Numbered from the stretch's first letter, positions 22,113 through 38,114 are shown. The stretch: DNA of 64,000 nucleotides from Siphonodentalium dalli (GCA_032622095.1 CP136061.1:9501287-9565286); one strand, 5' to 3'. Numbers and translations: made by a program. Notes: generated by a model from the letters alone, not told the origin.

Positions 22113-24779
22113 GCTGTTTAAAACAGTGTGGAAAACAACACAAATAAACCAACTCAAGACTTACTATGCAGATGTGAGCCAGTACTCGTGGAAATAAGCA
22201 TATAAACAATATGATATAAGCCCTATTGTGCTTATTTTCACAAGAACAGGCTTGAAAACAACACAATTAAACAACTCAACACTTACCATGAAGATGTCAG
22301 GCAATTTTCCTGAAAATACGCGTTTAATTTTGTTCATCTAAGCTAATGTTGGCTTATTTAATCGCAATTTAATATATATATAAGTTCTAGATTGACCTAA
22401 AACACGGTTTTAAAAACGAACATACCCTCTTACAAATACGCACATAATCGACCTATAATGTGAAATAGGTACATATTGTGATTATTTGATTCTCAAATAA
22501 GCAAATAATGGAGTCATAGCCGTGATTTAGTCTTATGGTGCGTGGGCCACAGTGAAAACACATATTAAAGATCGTACACCTGAAAAGTCGTGGATTGGCC
22601 TATATGTGTCATTGCCCGCATATTATCTGCTTAGAATCGCCCCATTAGGCATCGATATTGTGACTAAATTGCTCTAATGTTCAGCACATTATCGACTCAA
22701 AATGAGTTATTCTAAGCAGATTATCTACCTATAATAAATTCTTTATAAGCAGATAAAGTGCGGGTTTTCAGGGGAACTGGCTGTTTAAAACAGTGTGGAA
22801 AACAACACAAATAAACCAACTCAAGACTTACTATGCAGATGTGAGCCAGTACTCGTGGAAATAAGCATATAAACAATATGATATAAGCCCTATTGTGCTT
22901 ATTTTCACAAGAACAGGCTTGAAAACAACACAATTAAACAACTCAACACTTACAATGAAGATGTCAGGCAATTTTCCTGAAAATACGCGTTTAATTTTGT
23001 TCATCTAAGCTAATGTTGGCTTATTTAATCGCAATTTAATATATATATAAGTTCTAGATTGACCTAAAACACGGTTTTTAAAACTAACATACCCTCTTAA
23101 AAATACGCACATAATCGACCTATAATGTGAAATAGGTACATATTATGATTATTTGATTCTCAAATAAGCAAATAATGGAGTCATAGCCGTGATTTAGTCT
23201 TATGGTGTGTGGGCCACAGTGAAAACACATATTAAAGAGCGTACACCTGAAAAGTCGTGGACTGGCCTATATGTGTCATTGCCCGCATATTATCTGCTTA
23301 GAACGCCCCATTAGGCATCGATATTGTGACTAAATTGCTCTAATGTTCAGCACATTATCGACTCAAAATGAGTTATTCTAAGCAGATTATCTACCTAAAA
23401 TAAATTCTTTATAAGCAGATAAAGTGCGGGTTTTCAGGGGAACTGGCTGTTTAAAACAGTGTGGAAAACAACACAAATAAACCAACTCAAGACTTACTAT
23501 GCAGATGTGAGCCAGTATTCTTGGAAATAAGCATATAAACAATATGATATAAGCCCTATTGTGCTTATTTTCACAAGAACAGGCTTGAAAACAACACAAT
23601 TAAACAACTCAACACTTACCATGAAGATGTCAGGCAATTTTCCTGAAAATACGCGTTTAATTTTGTTCATCTAAGCTAATGTTGGCTTATTTAATCGCAA
23701 TTTAATATATATATAAGTTCTAGATTGACCTAAAACACGGTTTTAAAAACAAACATACCCTCTTACAAATACGCACATAATCGACCTATAATGTGAAATA
23801 GGTACATATTGTGATTATTTGATTCTCAAATAAGCAAATAATGGAGTCATAGCCGTGATTTAGTCTTATGGTGTGTGGGCCACAGTGAAAACACATATTA
23901 AAGAGCGTACACCTGAAAAGTCGTGGACTGGCCTATATGTGTCATTGCCCGCATATTATCTGCTTAGAACGCCCCATTAGGCATCGATATTGTGACTAAA
24001 TTGCTCTAATGTTCAGCACATTATCGACTCAAAATGAGTTATTCTAAGCAGATTATCTACCTAAAATAAATTCTTTATAAGCAGATAAAGTGCGGGTTTT
24101 CAGGGGAACTGGCTGTTTAAAACAGTGTGGAAAACAACACAAATAAACCAACTCAAGACTTACTATGCAGATGTGAGCCAGTATTCTTGGAAATAAGCAT
24201 ATAAACAATATGATATAAGCCCTATTGTGCTTATTTTCACAAGAACGGGCTTGAAAACAACACAATTAAACAACTCAACACTTACCATGAAGATGTCAGG
24301 CAATTTTCCTGAAAATACGCGTTTAATTTTGTTCATCTAAGCTAATGTTGGCTTATTTAATCGCAATTTAATATATATATAAGTTCTAGATTGACCTAAA
24401 ACACGGTTTTTAAAACTAACATACCCTCTTAAAAATACGCACATAATCGACCTATAATGTGAAATAGGTACATATTATGATTATTTGATTCTCAAATAAG
24501 CAAATAATGGAGTCATAGCCGTGATTTAGTCTTATGGTGTGTGGGCCACAGTGAAAACACATATTAAAGAGCGTACACCTGAAAAGTCGTGGACTGGCCT
24601 ATATGTGTCATTGCCCGCATATTATCTGCTTAGAATCGCCCCATTAGGCATCGATATTGTGACTAAATTGCTCTAATGTTCAGCACATTATCGACTCAAA
24701 ATGAGTTATTCTAAGCAGATTATCTACCTATAATAAATTCTTTATAAGCAGATAAAAGTGCGGGTTTTCAGGGGAACTG
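22113..24779 (+). repeat. Irregular higher-order unit A-B-C-C*
   Basis: A carries a private base (AAAGATCGTAC, T at 22,572). The C monomer at 23,446 switches from C-type to B-type body between ATTGTGATT (about 23,810) and GGTGTGTGGG (about 23,870). The next monomer, C*, joins C marks (GTATTCTTGG) to D marks (AGAACGGGC). These are recombinant monomers. Confidence 0.85.
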
Positions 24780-27447
24780 GCTGTTTAAAACAGTGTGGAA
24801 AACAACACAAATAAACCAACTCAAGACTTACTATGCAGATGTGAGCCAGTACTCGTGGAAATAAGCATATAAACAATATGATATAAGCCCTATTGTGCTT
24901 ATTTTCACAAGAACAGGCTTGAAAACAACACAATTAAACAACTCAACACTTACCATGAAGATGTCAGGCAATTTTCCTGAAAATACGCGTTTAATTTTGT
25001 TCATCTAAGCTAATGTTGGCTTATTTAATCGCAATTTAATATATATATAAGTTCTAGATTGACCTAAAACACGGTTTTAAAAACGAACATACCCTCTTAC
25101 AAATACGCACATAATCGACCTATAATGTGAAATAGGTACATATTGTGATTATTTGATTCTCAAATAAGCAAATAATGGAGTCATAGCCGTGATTTAGTCT
25201 TATGGTGCGTGGGCCACAGTGAAAACACATATTAAAGAGCGTACACCTGAAAAGTCGTGGATTGGCCTATATGTGTCATTGCCCGCATATTATCTGCTTA
25301 GAATCGCCCCATTAGGCATCGATATTGTGACTAAATTGCTCTAATGTTCAGCACATTATCGACTCAAAATGAGTTATTCTAAGCAGATTATCTACCTATA
25401 ATAAATTCTTTATAAGCAGATAAAGTGCGGGTTTTCAGGGGAACTGGCTGTTTAAAACAGTGTGGAAAACAACACAAATAAACCAACTCAAGACTTACTA
25501 TGCAGATGTGAGCCAGTACTCGTGGAAATAAGCATATAAACAATATGATATAAGCCCTATTGTGCTTATTTTCACAAGAACAGGCTTGAAAACAACACAA
25601 TTAAACAACTCAACACTTACAATGAAGATGTCAGGCAATTTTCCTGAAAATACGCGTTTAATTTTGTTCATCTAAGCTAATGTTGGCTTATTTAATCGCA
25701 ATTTAATATATATATAAGTTCTAGATTGACCTAAAACACGGTTTTTAAAACTAACATACCCTCTTAAAAATACGCACATAATCGACATATAATGTGAAAT
25801 AGGTACATATTATGATTATTTGATTCTCAAATAAGCAAATAATGGAGTCATAGCCGTGATTTAGTCTTATGGTGTGTGGGCCACAGTGAAAACACATATT
25901 AAAGAGCGTACACCTGAAAAGTCGTGGACTGGCCTATATGTGTCATTGCCCGCATATTATCTGCTTAGAACGCCCCATTAGGCATCGATATTGTGACTAA
26001 ATTGCTCTAATGTTCAGCACATTATCGACTCAAAATGAGTTATTCTAAGCAGATTATCTACCTATAATAAATTCTTTATAAGCAGATAAAAGTGCGGGTT
26101 TTCAGGGGAACTGGCTGTTTAAAACAGTGTGGAAAACAACACAAATAAACCAACTCAAGACTTACTATGCAGATGTGAGCCAGTACTCGTGGAAATAAGC
26201 ATATAAACAATATGATATAAGCCCTATTGTGCTTATTTTCACAAGAACAGGCTTGAAAACAACACAATTAAACAACTCAACACTTACCATGAAGATGTCA
26301 GGCAATTTTCCTGAAAATACGCGTTTAATTTTGTTCATCTAAGCTAATGTTGGCTTATTTAATCGCAATTTAATATATATATAAGTTCTAGATTGACCTA
26401 AAACACGGTTTTAAAAACGAACATACCCTCTTACAAATACGCACATAATCGACCTATAATGTGAAATAGGTACATATTGTGATTATTTGATTCTCAAATA
26501 AGCAAATAATGGAGTCATAGCCGTGATTTAGTCTTATGGTGCGTGGGCCACAGTGAAAACACATATTAAAGAGCGTACACCTGAAAAGTCGTGGATTGGC
26601 CTATATGTGTCATTGCCCGCATATTATCTGCTTAGAATCGCCCCATTAGGCATCGATATTGTGACTAAATTGCTCTAATGTTCAGCACATTATCGACTCA
26701 AAATGAGTTATTCTAAGCAGATTATCTACCTAAAATAGTTCTTTATAAGCAGATAAAGTGCAGGTTTTCAGGGGAACTGGCTGTTTAAAACAATGTGGAA
26801 AACAACACAAATAAACCAACTCAAGACTTACTATGCAGATGTGAGCCAGTACTCGTGGAAATAAGCATATAAACAATATGATATAAGCCCTATTGTGCTT
26901 ATTTTCACAAGAACGGGCTTGAAAACAACACAATTAAACAACTCAACACTTACCATGAAGATGTCAGGCAATTTTCCTGAAAATACGCGTTTAATTTTGT
27001 TCATCTAAGCTAATGTTGGCTTATTTAATCGCAATTTAATATATATATAAGTTCTAGATTGACCTAAAACACGGTTTTTAAAACTAACATACCCTCTTAA
27101 AAATACGCACATAATCGACCTATAATGTGAAATAGGTACATATTATGATTATTTGATTCTCAAATAAGCAAATAATGGAGTCATAGCCGTGATTTAGTCT
27201 TATGGTGTGTGGGCCACAGTGAAAACACATATTAAAGAGCGTACACCTGAAAAGTCGTGGACTGGCCTATATGTGTCATTGCCCGCATATTATCTGCTTA
27301 GAATCGCCCCATTAGGCATCGATATTGTGACTAAATTGCTCTAATGTTCAGCACATTATCGACTCAAAATGAGTTATTCTAAGCAGATTATCTACCTATA
27401 ATAAATTCTTTATAAGCAGATAAAAGTGCGGGTTTTCAGGGGAACTG
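24780..27447 (+). repeat. Irregular stretch A-B-A-D
   Basis: Monomers start at 24,780 (A), 25,447 (B), 26,114 (A) and 26,780 (D). The A-to-D junction is a hybrid with A body (GGATTGGCC, GATATTGTG, ATGAGTTATTC) joined to the D boundary (AAAATAGTTCTTTATAAG). A private CGACATATAATG occurs at about 25,787. Confidence 0.85.
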
Positions 27448-30400
27448 GCTGTTTAAAACAGTGTGGAAAACAACACAAATAAACCAACTCAAGACTTACT
27501 ATGCAGATGTGAGCCAGTACTCGTGGAAATAAGCATATAAACAATATGATATAAGCCCTATTGTGCTTATTTTCACAAGAACAGGCTTGAAAACAACACA
27601 ATTAAACAACTCAACACTTACCATGAAGATGTCAGGCAATTTTCCTGAAAATACGCGTTTAATTTTGTTCATCTAAGCTAATGTTGGCTTATTTAATCGC
27701 AATTTAATATATATATAAGTTCTAGATTGACCTAAAACACGGTTTTAAAAACGAACATACCCTCTTACAAATACGCACATAATCGACCTATAATGTGAAA
27801 TAGGTACATATTGTGATTATTTGATTCTCAAATAAGCAAATAATGGAGTCATAGCCGTGATTTAGTCTTATGGTGCGTGGGCCACAGTGAAAACACATAT
27901 TAAAGAGCGTACACCTGAAAAGTCGTGGATTGGCCTATATGTGTCATTGCCCGCATATTATCTGCTTAGAATCGCCCCATTAGGCATCGATATTGTGACT
28001 AAATTGCTCTAATGTTCAGCACATTATCGACTCAAAATGAGTTATTCTAAGCAGATTATCTACCTATAATAAATTCTTTATAAGCAGATAAAGTGCGGGT
28101 TTTCAGGGGAACTGGCTGTTTAAAACAGTGTGGAAAACAACACAAATAAACCAACTCAAGACTTACTATGCAGATGTGAGCCAGTACTCGTGGAAATAAG
28201 CATATAAACAATATGATATAAGCCCTATTGTGCTTATTTTCACAAGAACAGGCTTGAAAACAACACAATTAAACAACTCAACACTTACAATGAATATGTC
28301 AGGCAATTTTCCTGAAAATACGCGTTTAATTTTGTTCATCTAAGCTAATGTTGGCTTATTTAATCGCAATTTAATATATATATAAGTTCTAGATTGACCT
28401 AAAACACGGTTTTTAAAACTAACATACCCTCTTAAAAATACGCACATAATCGACCTATAATGTGAAATAGGTACATATTATGATTATTTGATTCTCAAAT
28501 AAGCAAATAATGGAGTCATAGCCGTGATTTAGTCTTATGGTGTGTGGGCCACAGTGAAAACACATATTAAAGAGCGTACACCTGAAAAGTCGTGGACTGG
28601 CCTATATGTGTCATTGCCCGCATATTATCTGCTTAGAACGCCCCATTAGGCATCGATATTGTGACTAAATTGCTCTAATGTTCAGCACATTATCGACTCA
28701 AAATGAGTTATTCTAAGCAGATTATCTACCTAAAATAAATTCTTTATAAGCAGATAAAGTGCGGGTTTTCAGGGGAACTGGCTGTTTAAAACAGTGTGGA
28801 AAACAACACAAATAAACCAACTCAAGACTTACTATGCAGATGTGAGCCAGTATTCTTGGAAATAAGCATATAAACAATATGATATAAGCCCTATTGTGCT
28901 TATTTTCACAAGAACAGGCTTGAAAACAACACAATTAAACAACTCAACACTTACCATGAAGATGTCAGGCAATTTTCCTGAAAATACGCGTTTAATTTTG
29001 TTCATCTAAGCTAATGTTGGCTTATTTAATCGCAATTTAATATATATATAAGTTCTAGATTGACCTAAAACACGGTTTTAAAAACAAACATACCCTCTTA
29101 CAAATACGCACATAATCGACCTATAATGTGAAATAGGTACATATTGTGATTATTTGATTCTCAAATAAGCAAATAATGGAGTCATAGCCGTGATTTAGTC
29201 TTATGGTGCGTGGGCCACAGTGAAAACACATATTAAAGAGCGTACACCTGAAAAGTCGTGGATTGGTCTATATGTGTCATTGCCCGCATATTATCTGCTT
29301 AGAATCGCCCCATTAGGCATCGATGTTGTGACTAAATTGCTCTAATGTTCAGCACATTATCCACTCAAAATGACTTATTCTAAGCAGATTATCTACCTAA
29401 AATAGTTCTTTATAAGCAGATAAAGTGCAGGTTTTCAGGGGAACTGGCTGTTTAAAACAATGTGGAAAACAACACAAATAAACCAACTCAAGACTTACTA
29501 TGCAGATGTGAGCCAGTACTCGTGGAAATAAGCATATAAACAATATGATATAAGCCCTATTGTGCTTATTTTCACAAGAACGGGCTTGAAAACAACACAA
29601 TTAAACAACTCAACACTTACCATGAAGATGTCAGGCAATTTTCCTGAAAATACGCGTTTAATTTTGTTCATCTAAGCTAATGTTGGCTTATTTAATCGCA
29701 ATTTAATATATATATAAGTTCTAGATTGACCTAAAACACGGTTTTTAAAACTAACATACCCTCTTAAAAATACGCACATAATCGACCTATAATGTGAAAT
29801 AGGTACATATTATGATTATTTGATTCTCAAATAAGCAAATAATGGAGTCATAGCCGTGATTTAGTCTTATGGTGTGTGGGCCACAGTGAAAACACATATT
29901 AAAGAGCGTACACCTGAAAAGTCGTGGACTGGCCTATATGTGTCATTGCCCGCATATTATCTGCTTAGAATCGCCCCATTAGGCATCGATATTGTGACTA
30001 AATTGCTCTAATGTTCAGCACATTATCGACTCAAAATGAGTTATTCTAAGCAGATTATCTACCTATAATAAATTCTTTATAAGCAGATAAAAGTGCGGGT
30101 TTTCAGGGGAACTGGCTGTTTAAAACAGTGTGGAAAACAACACAAATAAACCAACTCAAGACTTACTATGCAGATGTGAGCCAGTACTCGTGGAAATAAG
30201 CATATAAACAATATGATATAAGCCCTATTGTGCTTATTTTCACAAGAACAGGCTTGAAAACAACACAATTAAACAACTCAACACTTACCATGAAGATGTC
30301 AGGCAATTTTCCTGAAAATACGCGTTTAATTTTGTTCATCTAAGCTAATGTTGGCTTATTTAATCGCAATTTAATATATATATAAGTTCTAGATTGACCT

Positions 30401-32781
30401 AAAACACGGTTTTAAAAACGAACATACCCTCTTACAAATACGCACATAATCGACCTATAATGTGAAATAGGTACATATTGTGATTATTTGATTCTCAAAT
30501 AAGCAAATAATGGAGTCATAGCCGTGATTTAGTCTTATGGTGCGTGGGCCACAGTGAAAACACATATTAAAGAGCGTACACCTGAAAAGTCGTGGATTGG
30601 CCTATATGTGTCATTGCCCGCATATTATCTGCTTAGAATCGCCCCATTAGGCATCGATATTGTGACTAAATTGCTCTAATGTTCAGCACATTATCGACTC
30701 AAAATGAGTTATTCTAAGCAGATTATCTACCTATAATAAATTCTTTATAAGCAGATAAAGTGCGGGTTTTCAGGGGAACTGGCTGTTTAAAACAGTGTGG
30801 AAAACAACACAAATAAACCAACTCAAGACTTACTATGCAGATGTGAGCCAGTACTCGTGGAAATAAGCATATAAACAATATGATATAAGCCCTATTGTGC
30901 TTATTTTCACAAGAACAGGCTTGAAAACAACACAATTAAACAACTCAACACTTACAATGAATATGTCAGGCAATTTTCCTGAAAATACGCGTTTAATTTT
31001 GTTCATCTAAGCTAATGTTGGCTTATTTAATCGCAATTTAATATATATATAAGTTCTAGATTGACCTAAAACACGGTTTTTAAAACTAACATACCCTCTT
31101 AAAAATACGCACATAATCGACCTATAATGTGAAATAGGTACATATTATGATTATTTGATTCTCAAATAAGCAAATAATGGAGTCATAGCCGTGATTTAGT
31201 CTTATGGTGTGTGGGCCACAGTGAAAACACATATTAAAGAGCGTACACCTGAAAAGTCGTGGACTGGCCTATATGTGTCATTGCCCGCATATTATCTGCT
31301 TAGAACGCCCCATTAGGCATCGATATTGTGACTAAATTGCTCTAATGTTCAGCACATTATCGACTCAAAATGAGTTATTCTAAGCAGATTATCTACCTAA
31401 AATAAATTCTTTATAAGCAGATAAAGTGCGGGTTTTCAGGGGAACTGGCTGTTTAAAACAGTGTGGAAAACAACACAAATAAACCAACTCAAGACTTACT
31501 ATGCAGATGTGAGCCAGTATTCTTGGAAATAAGCATATAAACAATATGATATAAGCCCTATTGTGCTTATTTTCACAAGAACAGGCTTGAAAACAACACA
31601 ATTAAACAACTCAACACTTACCATGAAGATGTCAGGCAATTTTCCTGAAAATACGCGTTTAATTTTGTTCATCTAAGCTAATGTTGGCTTATTTAATCGC
31701 AATTTAATATATATATAAGTTCTAGATTGACCTAAAACACGGTTTTAAAAACAAACATACCCTCTTACAAATACGCACATAATCGACCTATAATGTGAAA
31801 TAGGTACATATTGTGATTATTTGATTCTCAAATAAGCAAATAATGGAGTCATAGCCGTGATTTAGTCTTATGGTGCGTGGGCCACAGTGAAAACACATAT
31901 TAAAGAGCGTACACCTGAAAAGTCGTGGATTGGTCTATATGTGTCATTGCCCGCATATTATCTGCTTAGAATCGCCCCATTAGGCATCGATGTTGTGACT
32001 AAATTGCTCTAATGTTCAGCACATTATCCACTCAAAATGACTTATTCTAAGCAGATTATCTACCTAAAATAGTTCTTTATAAGCAGATAAAGTGCAGGTT
32101 TTCAGGGGAACTGGCTGTTTAAAACAATGTGGAAAACAACACAAATAAACCAACTCAAGACTTACTATGCAGATGTGAGCCAGTACTCGTGGAAATAAGC
32201 ATATAAACAATATGATATAAGCCCTATTGTGCTTATTTTCACAAGAACGGGCTTGAAAACAACACAATTAAACAACTCAACACTTACCATGAAGATGTCA
32301 GGCAATTTTCCTGAAAATACGCGTTTAATTTTGTTCATCTAAGCTAATGTTGGCTTATTTAATCGCAATTTAATATATATATAAGTTCTAGATTGACCTA
32401 AAACACGGTTTTTAAAACTAACATACCCTCTTAAAAATACGCACATAATCGACCTATAATGTGAAATAGGTACATATTATGATTATTTGATTCTCAAATA
32501 AGCAAATAATGGAGTCATAGCCGTGATTTAGTCTTATGGTGTGTGGGCCACAGTGAAAACACATATTAAAGAGCGTACACCTGAAAAGTCGTGGACTGGC
32601 CTATATGTGTCATTGCCCGCATATTATCTGCTTAGAATCGCCCCATTAGGCATCGATATTGTGACTAAATTGCTCTAATGTTCAGCACATTATCGACTCA
32701 AAATGAGTTATTCTAAGCAGATTATCTACCTATAATAAATTCTTTATAAGCAGATAAAAGTGCGGGTTTTCAGGGGAACTG
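27448..32781 (+). repeat. Two regular ABCD higher-order units
   Basis: Copies at 27,448-30,114 and 30,115-32,781. Both B monomers share a private ACAATGAATATGTCAGG variant (about 28,290 and 30,957), marking them as a recent duplicate pair. Confidence 0.92.
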
Positions 32782-35700
32782 GCTGTTTAAAACAGTGTGG
32801 AAAACAACACAAATAAACCAACTCAAGACTTACTATGCAGATGTGAGCCAGTACTCGTGGAAATAAGCATATAAACAATATGATATAAGCCCTATTGTGC
32901 TTATTTTCACAAGAACAGGCTTGAAAACAACACAATTAAACAACTCAACACTTACCATGAAGATGTCAGGCAATTTTCCTGAAAATACGCGTTTAATTTT
33001 GTTCATCTAAGCTAATGTTGGCTTATTTAATCGCAATTTAATATATATATAAGTTCTAGATTGACCTAAAACACGGTTTTAAAAACGAACATACCCTCTT
33101 ACAAATACGCACATAATCGACCTATAATGTGAAATAGGTACATATTGTGATTATTTGATTCTCAAATAAGCAAATAATGGAGTCATAGCCGTGATTTAGT
33201 CTTATGGTGCGTGGGCCACAGTGAAAACACATATTAAAGATCGTACACCTGAAAAGTCGTGGATTGGCCTATATGTGTCATTGCCCGCATATTATCTGCT
33301 TAGAATCGCCCCATTAGGCATCGATATTGTGACTAAATTGCTCTAATGTTCAGCACATTATCGACTCAAAATGAGTTATTCTAAGCAGATTATCTACCTA
33401 TAATAAATTCTTTATAAGCAGATAAAGTGCGGGTTTTCAGGGGAACTGGCTGTTTAAAACAGTGTGGAAAACAACACAAATAAACCAACTCAAGACTTAC
33501 TATGCAGATGTGAGCCAGTACTCGTGGAAATAAGCATATAAACAATATGATATAAGCCCTATTGTGCTTATTTTCACAAGAACAGGCTTGAAAACAACAC
33601 AATTAAACAACTCAACACTTACAATGAAGATGTCAGGCAATTTTCCTGAAAATACGCGTTTAATTTTGTTCATCTAAGCTAATGTTGGCTTATTTAATCG
33701 CAATTTAATATATATATAAGTTCTAGATTGACCTAAAACACGGTTTTTAAAACTAACATACCCTCTTAAAAATACGCACATAATCGACCTATAATGTGAA
33801 ATAGGTACATATTATGATTATTTGATTCTCAAATAAGCAAATAATGGAGTCATAGCCGTGATTTAGTCTTATGGTGTGTGGGCCACAGTGAAAACACATA
33901 TTAAAGAGCGTACACCTGAAAAGTCGTGGACTGGCCTATATGTGTCATTGCCCGCATATTATCTGCTTAGAACGCCCCATTAGGCATCGATATTGTGACT
34001 AAATTGCTCTAATGTTCAGCACATTATCGACTCAAAATGAGTTATTCTAAGCAGATTATCTACCTAAAATAAATTCTTTATAAGCAGATAAAGTGCGGGT
34101 TTTCAGGGGAACTGGCTGTTTAAAACAGTGTGGAAAACAACACAAATAAACCAACTCAAGACTTACTATGCAGATGTGAGCCAGTATTCTTGGAAATAAG
34201 CATATAAACAATATGATATAAGCCCTATTGTGCTTATTTTCACAAGAACAGGCTTGAAAACAACACAATTAAACAACTCAACACTTACCATGAAGATGTC
34301 AGGCAATTTTCCTGAAAATACGCGTTTAATTTTGTTCATCTAAGCTAATGTTGGCTTATTTAATCGCAATTTAATATATATATAAGTTCTAGATTGACCT
34401 AAAACACGGTTTTAAAAACAAACATACCCTCTTACAAATACGCACATAATCGACCTATAATGTGAAATAGGTACATATTGTGATTATTTGATTCTCAAAT
34501 AAGCAAATAATGGAGTCATAGCCGTGATTTAGTCTTATGGTGTGTGGGCCACAGTGAAAACACATATTAAAGAGCGTACACCTGAAAAGTCGTGGACTGG
34601 CCTATATGTGTCATTGCCCGCATATTATCTGCTTAGAACGCCCCATTAGGCATCGATATTGTGACTAAATTGCTCTAATGTTCAGCACATTATCGACTCA
34701 AAATGAGTTATTCTAAGCAGATTATCTACCTAAAATAAATTATTTATAAGCAGATAAAGTGCGGGTTTTCAGGGGAACTGGCTGTTTAAAACAGTGTGGA
34801 AAACAACACAAATAAACCAACTCAAGACTTACTATGCAGATGTGAGCCAGTATTCTTGGAAATAAGCATATAAACAATATGATATAAGCCCTATTGTGCT
34901 TATTTTCACAAGAACAGGCTTGAAAACAACACAATTAAACAACTCAACACTTACCATGAAGATGTCAGGCAATTTTCCTGAAAATACGCGTTTAATTTTG
35001 TTCATCTAAGCTAATGTTGGCTTATTTAATCGCAATTTAATATATATATAAGTTCTAGATTGACCTAAAACACGGTTTTAAAAACAAACATACCCTCTTA
35101 CAAATACGCACATAATCGACCTATAATGTGAAATAGGTACATATTGTGATTATTTGATTCTCAAATAAGCAAATAATGGAGTCATAGCCGTGATTTAGTC
35201 TTATGGTGCGTGGGCCACAGTGAAAACACATATTAAAGAGCGTACACCTGAAAAGTCGTGGATTGGTCTATATGTGTCATTGCCCGCATATTATCTGCTT
35301 AGAATCGCCCCATTAGGCATCGATGTTGTGACTAAATTGCTCTAATGTTCAGCACATTATCCACTCAAAATGACTTATTCTAAGCAGATTATCTACCTAA
35401 AATAGTTCTTTATAAGCAGATAAAGTGCAGGTTTTCAGGGGAACTGGCTGTTTAAAACAATGTGGAAAACAACACAAATAAACCAACTCAAGACTTACTA
35501 TGCAGATGTGAGCCAGTACTCGTGGAAATAAGCATATAAACAATATGATATAAGCCCTATTGTGCTTATTTTCACAAGAACGGGCTTGAAAACAACACAA
35601 TTAAACAACTCAACACTTACCATGAAGATGTCAGGCAATTTTCCTGAAAATACGCGTTTAATTTTGTTCATCTAAGCTAATGTTGGCTTATTTAATCGCA

Positions 35701-36112
35701 ATTTAATATATATATAAGTTCTAGATTGACCTAAAACACGGTTTTTAAAACTAACATACCCTCTTAAAAATACGCACATAATCGACCTATAATGTGAAAT
35801 AGGTACATATTATGATTATTTGATTCTCAAATAAGCAAATAATGGAGTCATAGCCGTGATTTAGTCTTATGGTGTGTGGGCCACAGTGAAAACACATATT
35901 AAAGAGCGTACACCTGAAAAGTCGTGGACTGGCCTATATGTGTCATTGCCCGCATATTATCTGCTTAGAACGCCCCATTAGGCATCGATATTGTGACTAA
36001 ATTGCTCTAATGTTCAGCACATTATCGACTCAAAATGAGTTATTCTAAGCAGATTATCTACCTAAAATAAATTCTTTATAAGCAGATAAAGTGCGGGTTT
36101 TCAGGGGAACTG
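32782..36112 (+). repeat. Pentameric unit A-B-C-C-D
   Basis: Monomers start at 32,782, 33,449, 34,115, 34,781 and 35,447. The A monomer carries the same private AAAGATCGTAC base as that at 22,572 (here 33,241), exactly 10,669 bp away. The first C has the same C-to-B body switch seen at 23,446. The second C has a private ATTATTTATAAG. Confidence 0.88.
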
Positions 36113-38114
36113 GCTGTTTAAAACAGTGTGGAAAACAACACAAATAAACCAACTCAAGACTTACTATGCAGATGTGAGCCAGTATTCTTGGAAATAAGCA
36201 TATAAACAATATGATATAAGCCCTATTGTGCTTATTTTCACAAGAACAGGCTTGAAAACAACACAATTAAACAACTCAACACTTACCATGAAGATGTCAG
36301 GCAATTTTCCTGAAAATACGCGTTTAATTTTGTTCATCTAAGCTAATGTTGGCTTATTTAATCGCAATTTAATATATATATAAGTTCTAGATTGACCTAA
36401 AACACGGTTTTAAAAACAAACATACCCTCTTACAAATACGCACATAATCGACCTATAATGTGAAATAGGTACATATTGTGATTATTTGATTCTCAAATAA
36501 GCAAATAATGGAGTCATAGCCGTGATTTAGTCTTATGGTGCGTGGGCCACAGTGAAAACACATATTAAAGAGCGTACACCTGAAAAGTCGTGGATTGGTC
36601 TATATGTGTCATTGCCCGCATATTATCTGCTTAGAATCGCCCCATTAGGCATCGATGTTGTGACTAAATTGCTCTAATGTTCAGCACATTATCCACTCAA
36701 AATGACTTATTCTAAGCAGATTATCTACCTAAAATAGTTCTTTATAAGCAGATAAAGTGCAGGTTTTCAGGGGAACTGGCTGTTTAAAACAATGTGGAAA
36801 ACAACACAAATAAACCAACTCAAGACTTACTATGCAGATGTGAGCCAGTACTCGTGGAAATAAGCATATAAACAATATGATATAAGCCCTATTGTGCTTA
36901 TTTTCACAAGAACGGGCTTGAAAACAACACAATTAAACAACTCAACACTTACCATGAAGATGTCAGGCAATTTTCCTGAAAATACGCGTTTAATTTTGTT
37001 CATCTAAGCTAATGTTGGCTTATTTAATCGCAATTTAATATATATATAAGTTCTAGATTGACCTAAAACACGGTTTTTAAAACTAACATACCCTCTTAAA
37101 AATACGCACATAATCGACCTATAATGTGAAATAGGTACATATTATGATTATTTGATTCTCAAATAAGCAAATAATGGAGTCATAGCCGTGATTTAGTCTT
37201 ATGGTGTGTGGGCCACAGTGAAAACACATATTAAAGAGCGTACACCTGAAAAGTCGTGGACTGGCCTATATGTGTCATTGCCCGCATATTATCTGCTTAG
37301 AATCGCCCCATTAGGCATCGATATTGTGACTAAATTGCTCTAATGTTCAGCACATTATCGACTCAAAATGAGTTATTCTAAGCAGATTATCTACCTATAA
37401 TAAATTCTTTATAAGCAGATAAAAGTGCGGGTTTTCAGGGGAACTGGCTGTTTAAAACAGTGTGGAAAACAACACAAATAAACCAACTCAAGACTTACTA
37501 TGCAGATGTGAGCCAGTACTCGTGGAAATAAGCATATAAACAATATGATATAAGCCCTATTGTGCTTATTTTCACAAGAACAGGCTTGAAAACAACACAA
37601 TTAAACAACTCAACACTTACCATGAAGATGTCAGGCAATTTTCCTGAAAATACGCGTTTAATTTTGTTCATCTAAGCTAATGTTGGCTTATTTAATCGCA
37701 ATTTAATATATATATAAGTTCTAGATTGACCTAAAACACGGTTTTAAAAACGAACATACCCTCTTACAAATACGCACATAATCGACCTATAATGTGAAAT
37801 AGGTACATATTGTGATTATTTGATTCTCAAATAAGCAAATAATGGAGTCATAGCCGTGATTTAGTCTTATGGTGCGTGGGCCACAGTGAAAACACATATT
37901 AAAGAGCGTACACCTGAAAAGTCGTGGATTGGCCTATATGTGTCATTGCCCGCATATTATCTGCTTAGAATCGCCCCATTAGGCATCGATATTGTGACTA
38001 AATTGCTCTAATGTTCAGCACATTATCGACTCAAAATGAGTTATTCTAAGCAGATTATCTACCTATAATAAATTCTTTATAAGCAGATAAAAGTGCGGGT
38101 TTTCAGGGGAACTG
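36113..38114 (+). repeat. Irregular stretch C-D-A
   Basis: A C-D dimer (36,113 and 36,779) follows directly on the D of the pentamer, so C-D occurs twice in a row. An extra A (37,447) then precedes the A of the next regular unit. Confidence 0.85.
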
